Positions 1 through 10,760 of a stretch of DNA of 64,000 nucleotides are shown here, piece by piece. The stretch comes from a bacterium (GTDB lineage: Bacteria > Zhuqueibacterota > Zhuqueibacteria > Oleimicrobiales > Geothermoviventaceae), in the NCBI GenBank assembly GCA_028275345.1, contig JAPWUV010000001.1:601661-665660 (forward strand). Reading direction: 5' to 3'. The position numbers were made by a program, and so were the translations under genes. Numbering within the stretch: the first letter of the stretch is position 1; every line of letters begins with the position of its first letter. A model generated the notes under the pieces. It was not told where the DNA came from, ran no database searches, and saw nothing but the letters and a program-made list of their open reading frames with translations.

Positions 1-1373
1 CGCTCGGAATGCTGCTGCTCTTCGCTGTCTACGGGACGTTCCGCTACGACGCGATCTTCTCCCAGGCGTCTCAGGGGGCAGGGGCGTGGGCCTTGGGAGC
101 CATTACTTTGCTCTTTTTTGTCGGGGCCACTGGGAAATCGGCTCAGATCCCTCTGTACGTTTGGCTTCCGGATGCGATGGCTGGTCCCACCCCGGTGAGC
201 GCTTTGATTCACGCCGCGACCATGGTGACCGCCGGGGTTTACATGGTCGCGAGATCGCACGTGCTTTTCCTCTTGGCGCCGAACTCGCTGCTGGTCGTGG
301 CCTGCATCGGCGTGTTCACGGCGCTTTTCTCCGCGTCCATTGCGGTCGCCAACAACGACATCAAGCGCGTCCTGGCCTATTCCACCATCAGTCAACTTGG
401 GTACATGTTCGTGGGAGCGGGAGTGGGGGCTTTTGCGGCCGGGATCTTCCACTTGATGACCCACGCCTTCTTCAAGGCGCTCTTATTCCTGGGGGCGGGG
501 AGTGTGATGCACGCCCTGGGTGGCGAGACGGATCTTCGCAACATGGGCGGGTTGAAGGAGAAACTGCCCATCACCTACTGGACCATGCTGGTGGGTACGC
601 TCGCCATCGCCGGAATTCCACCGCTCAGCGGTTTCTTCTCGAAGGATGAAATCCTGTGGCGGAGTTTCAGCAGTCCCTACGGGCGATTCTGGATCTGGCT
701 GATCGGCTGGATTGCGGCGGGTCTGACGGCGTTCTACATGCTCCGGCTCATCTACCTTGCCTTCCACGGCGGGCCAAGGATGGCGCCCGGAATCGCCGCC
801 CACGTGCATGAGTCGCCTCCGGTGATGACCGTACCCCTCATCCTCCTCGCCCTGCTCTCCGTGATCGGCGGATACGTGGGAGTGCCAAAGGCGCTGGGCG
901 GGAATCCCATTTTCGAGCGATTCCTGGAGCCGGTGTTTCAGCGGTACGGTTCGCAGGTAGTCGAGAAGGCGGGAGAGCACGGGCCGGGGCTTGAGTTGGC
1001 CCTGATGGCCCTCAGCGTGGCCATTGCTCTGGCAGGAATCGCCGCGGCTTTCGTGCTCTACCTGCGCAAGACGGAGATCCCCGGTGTCCTCGCGGCGCGA
1101 TTCCCGGGGCTTTACCGCTTGCTCCTCAACAAGTACTACGTGGACGAGATCTACGATGCTCTGGTGGTGCGACCCATTCATCGCTTTTCCGACGCATTTC
1201 TGTGGCGCTTCTTCGACGCGCAGGTCGTGGACGGCGCAGTGAACGGAATGGCCGCCGCAGTGGAACGTGCGGCGCAACGACTCCGCCGTACGGAAACGGG
1301 ACGCGTGCAAAACTATGCCCTGGGTTTTCTGATGGGTGCGGTGCTGATCTTGGGGTATTTCCTGACGCGATGA
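1..1373 (+). CDS. nuoL: NADH-quinone oxidoreductase subunit L (5' truncated by window)
   Basis: This is the C-terminal part of a proton-pumping, antiporter-like membrane subunit of respiratory complex I. About 455 residues are present, and the family is usually above 600, so the start lies outside the window. Visible family signatures are KSAQIPLYVWLPDAMAGPT with the ATMVTAGVY stretch after it, NNDIKRVLAYSTISQLGYM, and the C-terminal NKYYVDEIYDALVVRPI segment that leads into the last helices. The next two genes are nuoM and nuoN, the standard order at the end of a nuo operon. Nothing unusual is seen in the reading frame. Confidence 0.96.
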   Translation, partial: LGMLLLFAVYGTFRYDAIFSQASQGAGAWALGAITLLFFVGATGKSAQIPLYVWLPDAMAGPTPVSALIHAATMVTAGVYMVARSHVLFLLAPNSLLVVACIGVFTALFSASIAVANNDIKRVLAYSTISQLGYMFVGAGVGAFAAGIFHLMTHAFFKALLFLGAGSVMHALGGETDLRNMGGLKEKLPITYWTMLVGTLAIAGIPPLSGFFSKDEILWRSFSSPYGRFWIWLIGWIAAGLTAFYMLRLIYLAFHGGPRMAPGIAAHVHESPPVMTVPLILLALLSVIGGYVGVPKALGGNPIFERFLEPVFQRYGSQVVEKAGEHGPGLELALMALSVAIALAGIAAAFVLYLRKTEIPGVLAARFPGLYRLLLNKYYVDEIYDALVVRPIHRFSDAFLWRFFDAQVVDGAVNGMAAAVERAAQRLRRTETGRVQNYALGFLMGAVLILGYFLTR

Positions 1374-1443
1374 ATTGCCCCCGACTCGACGTGGAGCGTG
1401 ACGCGAACTGGCAAGCTTGCTCAGCTTTGGGGACGGATGTGAG

Positions 1444-3005
<1,562 letters not shown>

Positions 3006-3009
<4 letters not shown>

Positions 3010-4460
3010 GCGTTCAGATACCAGCGCTCAACTGGACGAGCATCGCCCCCCACATGGCTCTTGCAGCAGGGGGAATCGTGCTCCTGATGTTGGCCATTTC
3101 CAGGAGGAGGCAGGACACGGCTTTGGCGTTCACGTTCGCGCTGGCCAGCGTAGCCTTGGCGTTCATGCTGGCCCTTCGTTTGTGGGGACGCCAGGAAGTT
3201 GGGTTCGGCGGTATGCTGGCTCTCGATGGCTTCGGTACCAGTTTCAGCCTGGTTTTCCTGCTGGGAGCGGCGGTTGCCATCCTTCTTTCGGCGAACCACC
3301 TAGAACGGAGCTACCTACTCTACCCGGATTATTTCGCCCTCATTCTTTTCGCCACATTGGGCATGATGTTTCTGGCTTCCGCGACCAACCTGGTGATGAT
3401 GTTCCTGGGGTTGGAGACGCTTTCGGTTTCCCTGTACGTGCTCGCCGGGCAGCGCCGCACAGACCCCCACTCCCTGGAAGCGGCGCTGAAGTACTTCCTC
3501 TTGGGGGCTTTCGCGACGGCGTTTTTCCTGCTCGGTGTGGCGTTGCTTTACGGCGCTTGTGGCTCGCTGGCATTGGCGCAGATTGGCCAAGCGCTTGCCC
3601 AGGATGGCTCGCGGCCGAACGCGCTGCTTGCCTTTGGCTTCCTCATGCTGCTTATTGGTTTCGGCTTCAAGATTGCGCTTGTCCCATTCCACATGTGGAC
3701 GCCCGACGTGTATCACGGGGCTCCGGCTCCGATCTCGGGCTTCATGGCGACAGGCTCGAAGGCAGCGGCATTCGCTGCGCTTGTGCGACTATTCCTGGGA
3801 GCCGCCGGTGGGTCGGCGGCCCAATGGACTGACCTCCTTTGGCTTCTGGCTGTGCTGACCATGACGGCGGGGAACGTCATCGCCGTGGTGCAGGACAATG
3901 TGAAGCGCATGCTTGCCTACTCCTCGATCGCCCACGCAGGCTACGTCCTGACGGGGGTGGTGGCGGCTAATGAGCTTTCGGTTCCCAGCGTGATCTTCTA
4001 CCTTTTGGCTTACACGCTCATGAACCTGGGTGCCTTCGGGGTGGTGGCTGCCCTTTCCACGAGAGAGGGGGAAAGGCAGGAGATCAGCCGCTACGCCGGG
4101 TTGGGACACACGCAGCCCGCGCTCGGCGCAGCCATGGCTCTCTTCATGTTCTCCCTGGCGGGGATTCCCCCGACGGCGGGGTTCATGGCCAAGCTCTACG
4201 TGTTCAATGCGGCCCTCAAGAGCGGCTATCTCTGGCTGGTGATCCTGGGGGTGGTCAACTCCATGGTCTCCGTGTACTATTACCTGCGGGTCGTCGTCTA
4301 CCTTTACATGCGTGACCCGGAGGAAGGCGTGGCCATCGCCCCCCTGCCGAGAGGCTTGGCGGTGGGGCTCGCCATCTGTGGACTTGGGGTTCTCTGGTTC
4401 GGCGTGTATCCGGCCTCCGCGGTGGATTTCCTGCGGAGGGCTGTGATGCTACTCGGGTAG
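3006..4460 (+). CDS. nuoN: NADH-quinone oxidoreductase subunit N
   Basis: A 484-residue antiporter-like membrane subunit of complex I. Diagnostic stretches are FKIALVPFHMWTPDVYHGAP, DNVKRMLAYSSIAHAGYVL and LAGIPPTAGFMAKLYVF. The start codon overlaps the nuoM stop as ATGA. It is the last gene of the operon: a short stem-loop (4460-4473, arms GCGGCT/AGCCGC) follows directly, and after it there is about 370 bases without a convincing gene before the convergent minus-strand gene ends. Confidence 0.96.
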
Positions 4461-4838
4461 CGGCTGAAGCCGCAAGGAAACGCCGCCGCAGATTGGTCTC
4501 GCATCCCTTCTTGGCAACCCCCTCAGACCGCAGGACTCGTTGTGCGAGGTGCGGAGCTCAGACTCGAGGTGGCCGCGCTTAGGTTGTAGGCCCATCCTTT
4601 CCGCAAGCCTTTCCCTGGAGCTGAATTCGCCTCCGTACCGGGATGCCGGCAGGAAGCAAGAAGGTTTGTTTGCCTTCGCCGTCGGAGCAACGCCCCTCGA
4701 GTTCCGCCTTTGCCGCTCGTGTCTTCTCCGTTATTTCTGAGCGACCTTACCGCGGGAGTCGCATAGGCAGAAAAAAGGAAGGGGATCCCCGAGGGGATCC
4801 CCTTCCGTGAGGTCATCCGCGAGTCCGGGCGGGTACGA
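4461..4838. other. Intergenic region between convergent nuoN and the secreted protein gene
   Basis: This 378-base stretch between two convergent genes holds a short stem-loop at 4460-4473 and the strong minus-strand terminator at 4771-4806. The short open frames in it show no family features, and I see no gene. Confidence 0.6.
4771..4806 (-). terminator. Rho-independent terminator
   Basis: A perfect 14-base inverted repeat (4777-4790 and 4793-4806, core GGGGATCCCC) is followed on the minus strand by six T residues (4776-4771). It lies 33 bases after the stop codon of the minus-strand type IX cargo gene and ends its transcript. Confidence 0.92.
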
Positions 4839-7800
4839 TTACCGGACCAGCATCATCTTGCGCGTGGCCTTGAACTCGCCCGCCTGGATCTTGTAGAAGT
4901 ACACCCCCGAGGCCATTCCCACGGCATCCCAGCTTGCCTGGTAATTGCCGGCGGGCAGGTAGCGGTTGACCAGTGTGGCGACCTTTTGGCCCGCCGCATT
5001 GTAGACTTCGAGCGTCACGTGGGCGGCCTTCGGGATGGCGAAGGCGATGGTCGTGGTCGGGTTGAACGGGTTCGGGTAGTTCTGCTCGAGGGCGAATTCG
5101 GTGGGTACCTGCCCGCCCGTCTGAGCCACGCTGGACACCAAGAGGGACACGGGAGCTGACTTCTCGCCCTCGTTGCCGGCGAAGTCGGTGGCCGAGATGG
5201 CGTAGTAGTACACCTTGCCCGTGTCCACTGTGGTGTCAATGAACTGGTGCTCGGCCACGCGGGCGATGGGCTGGCCGAAGCTTCCGCCCTCGGTCCGACG
5301 GTAGATGTTGTAGTAGCGGACATCCTTCGGGCCGGACACCTCATCCCGGCTGGGTTCCCAGCTCAGGAAGACCTTATAGTCCGTCTGGGAGGCCGTGACC
5401 ACGGCCGGCGGAGACGGAGCCAGGTTATCCCGAGAAATGCCCTGCGCCACGTTCGATTTCACGAACACGTTGGGATCGCTGGTGTGGGCGGAGACCATGA
5501 AGGAGGCGGGAACGCCATCGGCCAGCGTCGGGGCCACGTAGCGGTAGCCGTCCAGGTGAAGCTTCGGGATCTGGGCGATGTACGTCCAGATCTCCCCGTC
5601 CACCTCGTATACCTCGCCCGGCTGTCCGGCCATGGCGAGCATGGTCTTGATATCGTTCACGTGCCGGGCGAACTTCGTGGCGCCTTCGGCGGGGGAGCTT
5701 CGCCACAGGTTGTAGTGCGTGATCTCGCGCTCCTCGAATACACCGTACAGCGTTTCCGCCCAGATGGTCTGCTTCTCGCTGAAGGACGACCGCCACGTCA
5801 CAATGACCTGCTTGCCATTGTCCTGCGGAACGTCCACGACCGACTGGATGAGCGGATGGCCCAAGCCTGAGTAGACCACGATGTCGTCGATATCCACACC
5901 GACGACGTAGGAGTTATCGGACTTCAGGTGGAACCGGATGAGGAGGGTCTGCCCACCTTTCTTGAGAGCTGGGGTCAAATCCACGTTCAGATGCGCCAGA
6001 TAGCTCAAGGGGCGCGATGTTCCGTAGTAGTAGTTCGGCAGGCGAACCAGATCCGACTTGATGCCGTCGTGGTCTTCCCAATGGAAGGCACGGGTCCACG
6101 TCTTGCCACCGTCGATGGACCAGTCGATGTTGAAGTCTGTATTCTGAAGTCCGAACGGGCCCGGGATGCTGGGATGCGAGGTACGGAAGTAGACGTAGTA
6201 CTGCATGTAAAGCGACGCCTCTCTCTCCAGGCCCGAGATGTCGATGGGTGGAGTGATCAGGTACTCATCCAGTACCTCGGAACTGTCGTAGGGCGCGGCC
6301 AGATCGGGACCGGGGTCGAGGTTGCCCCACGCGTACGAGATGAGGGCTGATCCTTCCCCAAAGATGAACTTGATGTACTCCCAGGTGTTCACGTTAGAGC
6401 CAGTGGCAGTGCAACCACCGCCGTTGACCACCGAGAACCCGAAGTCCTCCAAACTCTTCTCTCCAGCCCGAGGCTCGAAGTCGCAGCGCCAGATCACTTC
6501 CTGGAGTGGTGGCCCGAGCACTTCGAAGGTGACCTCCACGGTGTTGTTTGTCAGGTCTTCGTCGCTGGGCGGGCTCACCTTGGCCTTGAAGACGTACGTA
6601 CCCGGTTTCTCGACCGTCCACACGCGGGCAGGGGCCACGGGGATCTCGAGGACGCTATCCGGGCGGAAATTGGTCACATTCAAGCTGGCGAACATGTTCG
6701 GCCAAACCTTGACCAGGCTATCCCCGACCTGCTCGTAGATGTCGCCCGTCCACCGGATCGTGCCCGTGATGGCCTGAAGGCCCGCGTTGGCAATGACAAC
6801 ACGTGGGACTACCTGCTTGCCCACAGCTGCCAGCTCGAGCCCCTTGGCGCCGAGAGCTTGCACATCGTAGGTAAGCCGGCCGATTCCGTACAGGACGACG
6901 TCGTCGAGGAAAAGACCGCGGGTATCCGCGCCGGTTCCGTCGCTGATCCACTGGAAGGCGATCCGGATCTTGTCGCCCGGCATGATCTGGGTGCCGAAAT
7001 TCGGAACGCTAATCGGGGCTACCCCAACCCAGTTGGGTTGCGGATTCGCGACTCCGGACACGTTCACCACCGAGAAATTGTTGCCGGGGACGAATCCGTC
7101 CGCCACCATCTGCGAGCTGCCCGACTCCCCACCATCGTCGTAGAAGAAGACGGTGGTTCCGTCGCTTACGGTGATTTCATCGAGCGCCCAGTAGCCTTGG
7201 GCCGTGCCGTAGTCGCCCTTGCTGGAGAAGCGGATCTTGATCTTCTGACCCGCCCAAGCCGACAGGTCGAGCGTCACATCGGTCCAGGCCGGCTGGGGAT
7301 TGCTGCCATCGTAGGCTGCGAGGCTTGTGTAGCTCTGGAAATTGTCCGTCGAGACGTCCACGGAGTAGTAGTCGAACTCCGGCTCGGAGTCGTATCGGTG
7401 CTTGAAGGACAGGGTCACCGTGGGGCCGGCAGCCGAGAGGTCGATCTCCGGGCTAATGAGCCACTGTCTCCAGTGCGGGATATCCACCGGCACCATGATC
7501 CAGGAGCTTGTGCCCGCTCCGGGGTTCGTGTTGGTGAAGTGCCACCAGCTTTCCACCTTCCCCACCAGATGCGCCAAACGGAAGGTCCCGGTCGGCACAT
7601 CCACGTCGTAGTAGTAGCCCAGCTTCAGGCCCTTGAGCGGGCTCGCAATGCCGCCCACTTCCACCTGGGTCGGAAGCTGAATGACCGGGGAGAGCACGAA
7701 GTCGAGCTCTTCGTTCAGCGTGGCACGGGCGTGCCAGCTATGGGTGGGGCTGTGGGCATTGGCCTCGGTGAGTTCCCATGCCGACAGCGGCTGGAAAACC

Positions 7801-8057
7801 CGTCCGCCTCCCGGCACGTCGACCAGGTTCCAGCTGGCATCCGTGATCCAATTCCCCTGTGTCCCCTCAAAGTCGTCTGACCACAGGATGGGGCCCTGGG
7901 TCGTGCCGGCTTCCAAGTAGATCGCGGATTCGGGTAGCCGTGGCTTCTGCGCTTTCCCCGTCGTCGCGACGCGTCCCGATCCAGCTGTCGAAGCCCACGC
8001 AACTGCACTTGCCACGAGCACAAAGCCAGCCACAATACCTGCGCTTCTGCCTCTCAT
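4839..8057 (-). CDS. Large secreted protein with type IX (Por) C-terminal sorting domain
   Basis: A 1072-residue exported protein. The N-terminus is a signal peptide (MRGRSAGIVAGFVLVASAVA then WASTAG). The body contains repeated MAM/jelly-roll-like units that begin with patterns such as WSDDFEGTQGNW (about residue 58) and WRCDFEPRAGEKS (about 530), and with WTDVTLDLSAWAGQKIKIRF (about 260). A fibronectin type III-like unit follows near 890-980 (SPPAVVTASQTDYKVFLSWE). The last 85 residues are a classic Por sorting domain: EQNYPNPFNPTTTI, then SGVYFYKIQAGEF and MMLVR. The protein should cross the outer membrane by the type IX system and stay at the surface or be released. No catalytic domain is recognised, so adhesion or binding to a polymer is the simplest guess. 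It has its own promoter (8319-8347) and terminator (4771-4806). Confidence 0.85.
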   Translation of the reverse strand: MRGRSAGIVAGFVLVASAVAWASTAGSGRVATTGKAQKPRLPESAIYLEAGTTQGPILWSDDFEGTQGNWITDASWNLVDVPGGGRVFQPLSAWELTEANAHSPTHSWHARATLNEELDFVLSPVIQLPTQVEVGGIASPLKGLKLGYYYDVDVPTGTFRLAHLVGKVESWWHFTNTNPGAGTSSWIMVPVDIPHWRQWLISPEIDLSAAGPTVTLSFKHRYDSEPEFDYYSVDVSTDNFQSYTSLAAYDGSNPQPAWTDVTLDLSAWAGQKIKIRFSSKGDYGTAQGYWALDEITVSDGTTVFFYDDGGESGSSQMVADGFVPGNNFSVVNVSGVANPQPNWVGVAPISVPNFGTQIMPGDKIRIAFQWISDGTGADTRGLFLDDVVLYGIGRLTYDVQALGAKGLELAAVGKQVVPRVVIANAGLQAITGTIRWTGDIYEQVGDSLVKVWPNMFASLNVTNFRPDSVLEIPVAPARVWTVEKPGTYVFKAKVSPPSDEDLTNNTVEVTFEVLGPPLQEVIWRCDFEPRAGEKSLEDFGFSVVNGGGCTATGSNVNTWEYIKFIFGEGSALISYAWGNLDPGPDLAAPYDSSEVLDEYLITPPIDISGLEREASLYMQYYVYFRTSHPSIPGPFGLQNTDFNIDWSIDGGKTWTRAFHWEDHDGIKSDLVRLPNYYYGTSRPLSYLAHLNVDLTPALKKGGQTLLIRFHLKSDNSYVVGVDIDDIVVYSGLGHPLIQSVVDVPQDNGKQVIVTWRSSFSEKQTIWAETLYGVFEEREITHYNLWRSSPAEGATKFARHVNDIKTMLAMAGQPGEVYEVDGEIWTYIAQIPKLHLDGYRYVAPTLADGVPASFMVSAHTSDPNVFVKSNVAQGISRDNLAPSPPAVVTASQTDYKVFLSWEPSRDEVSGPKDVRYYNIYRRTEGGSFGQPIARVAEHQFIDTTVDTGKVYYYAISATDFAGNEGEKSAPVSLLVSSVAQTGGQVPTEFALEQNYPNPFNPTTTIAFAIPKAAHVTLEVYNAAGQKVATLVNRYLPAGNYQASWDAVGMASGVYFYKIQAGEFKATRKMMLVR

Positions 8058-8079
8058 CGTCTCCTTCTCCCGTTTTGGT

Positions 8080-8133
8080 TCACTGACCCACGGATTGAGC
8101 CAGCTTCACTCCATCTACTCTCCCTGCACCCAC
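8080..8133 (-). CDS. Possible 17-residue leader peptide
   Basis: A GTG codon lies four bases after a full AAAGGAGGTGAT Shine-Dalgarno sequence (8134-8145) and opens a frame of 17 codons that ends 22 bases before the start codon of the type IX cargo gene. The predicted peptide is VGAGRVDGVKLAQSVGQ. The strong ribosome site is real; that the peptide is made is inference. Confidence 0.3.
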   Translation of the reverse strand: MGAGRVDGVKLAQSVGQ

Positions 8134-8145
8134 ATCACCTCCTTT
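8134..8145 (-). promoter_or_regulatory. Full-length Shine-Dalgarno sequence in leader (copy 2)
   Basis: AAAGGAGGTGAT on the minus strand is complementary to the whole anti-Shine-Dalgarno tail of 16S rRNA. It is 77 bases upstream of the annotated start, so it does not serve that start directly. It could serve the 17-codon leader frame or hold a standby ribosome. Confidence 0.55.
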
Positions 8146-8227
8146 CCATGCTGGAGTCCGACGCGCCCCGCTACAAACTCTCGACAGAACGGAAATCTTT
8201 CCTCGCAGCGGTTCCTCTGGTGGGTTT

Positions 8228-8239
8228 ATCACCTCCTTT
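8228..8239 (-). promoter_or_regulatory. Full-length Shine-Dalgarno sequence in leader (copy 1)
   Basis: This is a second, identical AAAGGAGGTGAT on the minus strand, 94 bases upstream of copy 2. No ATG, GTG or TTG lies at a normal distance after it, since the only GTG is inside the element itself. Its role is unclear. Confidence 0.5.
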
Positions 8240-8318
8240 CTACAGGCACGTACTAGCAGTTTGTCCCCCTCTTGCACTGCTCCCCGCCGAAACCCAGGTC
8301 TTGCCCCTTCACGACCCA

Positions 8319-8347
8319 ATTATATGCATTTCCCGTGGGGATGTCAA
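8319..8347 (-). promoter_or_regulatory. Perfect consensus sigma70 promoter for the type IX cargo gene
   Basis: TTGACA (8347-8342), a 17-base spacer, then TATAAT (8324-8319), read on the minus strand. Every consensus position matches. Transcription should begin near 8312, which gives a leader of about 255 bases with both AAAGGAGGTGAT elements inside it. Confidence 0.85.
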
Positions 8348-8763
8348 GATCGAAATCGTCTCGCCGCAAAGGTTGTATCAAGGCAAGGTCATGTGTCCGG
8401 CCGACGTTTCTTCGGCGCCCTGGCGTTCCTCATTTACCTCGCGTTGCCGGCGGGAGCCCTTATCTTCTGTACGGTAGACAGCTGTCGATCTCTCATTCCC
8501 ACTTCGAGTATCTTCCGTCATGTTCATAACAAGGGGGGGAGGCGGTTCTATTTCCGGGAACGCCACGGGCGAGGCTGGCGCAAAGCGTTGCCGAGTCCCG
8601 GCGTGCCCTGCGATCCCGCCGGCTCCCGGTTGCAATCCATTCCCGTCGCGCCCCAGGACGTCCCTTCTGGCCTTCGATCCTCGTTGGGCTTCGGGTGCGT
8701 GATTCCTGGTGGCCGCTGCCTGCCTGTATCCGCCGACTGGTGGCTCCAGCTCCATCTCCTCGC
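8348..8763. other. Region between the promoter and the upstream M14 peptidase stop
   Basis: This is 416 bases between the end of the minus-strand carboxypeptidase gene and the promoter at 8319-8347. Short open frames exist on both strands, but none has a plausible ribosome site and family features. I see no gene and no clear terminator. Confidence 0.5.
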
Positions 8764-10401
8764 TCAGTTTGCCGAATCGGTACAGTGGAGCGTCGTGCGT
8801 ACGTGGATCTCAGAGTGCCCCTTGACGACGGGACAATTCCCCAAGCGTGCACTCCATTCGGAGGGTCGGAGGGCTCGATCGAAGAAGTTCCAAACGAGAA
8901 GGCCGTCGGGACTTTCCGGCTCGAGCAGCCACGCGATCAGCAAAGCAAGGGGCTGGGAGGTGGGGACGAGGTAGCTATTCGGCGGCAGGACCGCTTGCGC
9001 TGTATCATAATGGCCGGTCACGCTCAGAAGCCAATGCCCCTGGTACGGGAGCTTTCCAGTTTCGAGCGTCTCCAGGCGGAAGACTTCGACGGGACTGCGC
9101 AGGCTGTCGAGGGTACGGAGCACCGTGATGCCATGTCGGCAAAGCGTCTCTGCGGCTTCGGGAAAGGCCGGGCCGAAGGCGTACCACCGAGGCAGGCGGA
9201 CCCTGGCCGTGGGGATGACGCATCCGAAGTAGGGCACGCGATACTCAGCCGGCTGGTCCGTCTCGCGCCAGCGGACTCCGCGATCTCCGCTCGTGTCGGG
9301 GGCGAAACGATAGCTGAGGATGCGGATCGGCTCAGGACAGGGGGTCTCCTTGAAGCGTAGCGCGATCTCTCGGCCTGGCCCCCTTGCTGCAGCGTGGCGA
9401 TCGGCCTCGCGGACAAGGCGCAGCATCTCCTCGCCGTGGGAACTGGTGTACTCCAGGATACTCGCCACAAACCGGTAGCATCCCCAGACGCGCTCCTCGA
9501 ATGGTGCGTAGGCGTAGTTTTCAACCAGGATGGAGAAGCGGTTTCGAAGCCCGACGTAGTTTGTCCCGTACCGCGGGAAGGGATCGTACGTGACCCACCC
9601 GCTATCTGGCTGGCCCGGCACACGGAAGTTTCCGTAGGGGATGACAGGGCTGCGGTAGCGCTGCTCCATCGCCTGCTCGACTTGTTGCATGAGACGGCTT
9701 CGGAGATAGTCGGTGATGCTGGGGTCGATATCTGGATTGCGCGGGATGTCGTAGGTGACTACATGCCGGTGTCGGGACCCGTCGGTGGTGTGGATGTCCA
9801 CGAACAGGACGGGGTCCCATTCATTGAGCGCCCTCAGCACCCCCCGGATCTCGGGGCTCTCCACCTTGGTGAAATCCCGATTCAAATCGAGGTCCTGGCC
9901 ATTGTTCCGCTCTCCCACGCCGCCCTCCGGGCCGGCCTGGTCGCGACGATTGCGCGGGCTGATGCGCTCGTTCCCATCCGGATTAAGGAGGGGGACGAAA
10001 AGGAGGATCTGGTTCTGGAGTAGGTGCGCCTTGTCGCCACAAAGGATGTCGCGGGCGAGCATTTGGAGGGCTTCTTTGCCCTCCACTTCCCCGGCGTGGA
10101 TATTGGCTTCCACGAAGACAACCGGTTTTCCCGTCAGACGAGCCTCGCGAGGACTGGCCGGAGGTGGATCTCCGAGGATCAGCATCCACACCGGGCGTCC
10201 CTCCGTGCTCTTGGCGATCTGCTCAACCAGGATCCTCGGGCTCAGACGCTGGAGCTCTCCGACGAAAGCCTCCAGATCCGCGAGCCTCGAGGTTCGTTTG
10301 AAGCCGCTCGCTTCAGCGACGGTGAGAGGCTGAGAGAGAGCGGCGGAATGCACCAATTGCAGCACGAAGGCAGCAAGAAGCGACACTTTCCTCCGTCCCA
10401 T
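8764..10401 (-). CDS. Secreted M14-family zinc carboxypeptidase
   Basis: A 545-residue exported metallopeptidase with a signal peptide (MGRRKVSLLAAFVLQLVHSA). The M14 zinc site is visible: NIHAGEVEGKE supplies His102 and Glu105, and VDIHTTDG supplies His204. LNRDF (Asn174, Arg175) is the substrate carboxylate-binding pair, and ILVENYAY carries the likely catalytic Glu. The last 200 residues form a separate domain of unknown role. The ATG at 10401 is chosen because AGGAGG stands seven bases before it and it opens the signal peptide; a longer frame to 10707 only adds low-complexity sequence. It probably degrades peptides outside the cell, next to the secreted alpha/beta hydrolase that is divergently transcribed. 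Confidence 0.88.
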   Translation of the reverse strand: MGRRKVSLLAAFVLQLVHSAALSQPLTVAEASGFKRTSRLADLEAFVGELQRLSPRILVEQIAKSTEGRPVWMLILGDPPPASPREARLTGKPVVFVEANIHAGEVEGKEALQMLARDILCGDKAHLLQNQILLFVPLLNPDGNERISPRNRRDQAGPEGGVGERNNGQDLDLNRDFTKVESPEIRGVLRALNEWDPVLFVDIHTTDGSRHRHVVTYDIPRNPDIDPSITDYLRSRLMQQVEQAMEQRYRSPVIPYGNFRVPGQPDSGWVTYDPFPRYGTNYVGLRNRFSILVENYAYAPFEERVWGCYRFVASILEYTSSHGEEMLRLVREADRHAAARGPGREIALRFKETPCPEPIRILSYRFAPDTSGDRGVRWRETDQPAEYRVPYFGCVIPTARVRLPRWYAFGPAFPEAAETLCRHGITVLRTLDSLRSPVEVFRLETLETGKLPYQGHWLLSVTGHYDTAQAVLPPNSYLVPTSQPLALLIAWLLEPESPDGLLVWNFFDRALRPSEWSARLGNCPVVKGHSEIHVRTTLHCTDSAN

Positions 10402-10760
10402 GCTTTTCCTCCTCCAGTGCCGCTCGTGTCGCGGGCGATTCTGGCCCTCCGGATCCGGGCACGTAATGCCGCCCGCGCCTCGGGAAGGAATCCTGTTGAG
10501 CACAATCCGCGGGTCACCGTCTTGTCCGTACCGGCCCTGCTCGGCCGAACGCGGGGCGGATCTGCCTTTCCAAAGATTACAGAACCCCTGGCGAAAACCC
10601 AAGCCTTTTGCCGGGGAAGGGTTGACTTTGGCGCCCGACGTGCTTAGCTTTAGCCCGGATGACGCCACGCTTCCGGCCGCCTTCGTGTTCGTTCCCGACC
10701 GGGACAAACGGAGAAGAGTCTCGAGCTCCCGATTCGACGCAAGCGAGGAGGGATTGCCTC
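10402..10760. other. Divergent intergenic region
   Basis: This is 359 bases between the divergent M14 peptidase and secreted hydrolase genes. It holds the plus-strand promoter at 10622-10650 and the ribosome sites of both genes. No minus-strand promoter of comparable quality is visible, and I see no gene. Confidence 0.55.
10622..10650 (+). promoter_or_regulatory. Promoter of the secreted hydrolase gene
   Basis: TTGACT (10622-10627), a 17-base spacer, then TAGCTT (10645-10650). The start point should be near 10657, leaving about 100 bases of leader before the ATG at 10761. Confidence 0.65.

Noticed and set aside
8228-8241. Plus-strand match to the last 14 bases of 16S rRNA (ATCACCTCCTTTCT)
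   Set aside because: The preceding bases do not follow the conserved 16S 3' region, so this is not an rRNA remnant; it is read instead as a minus-strand Shine-Dalgarno sequence.
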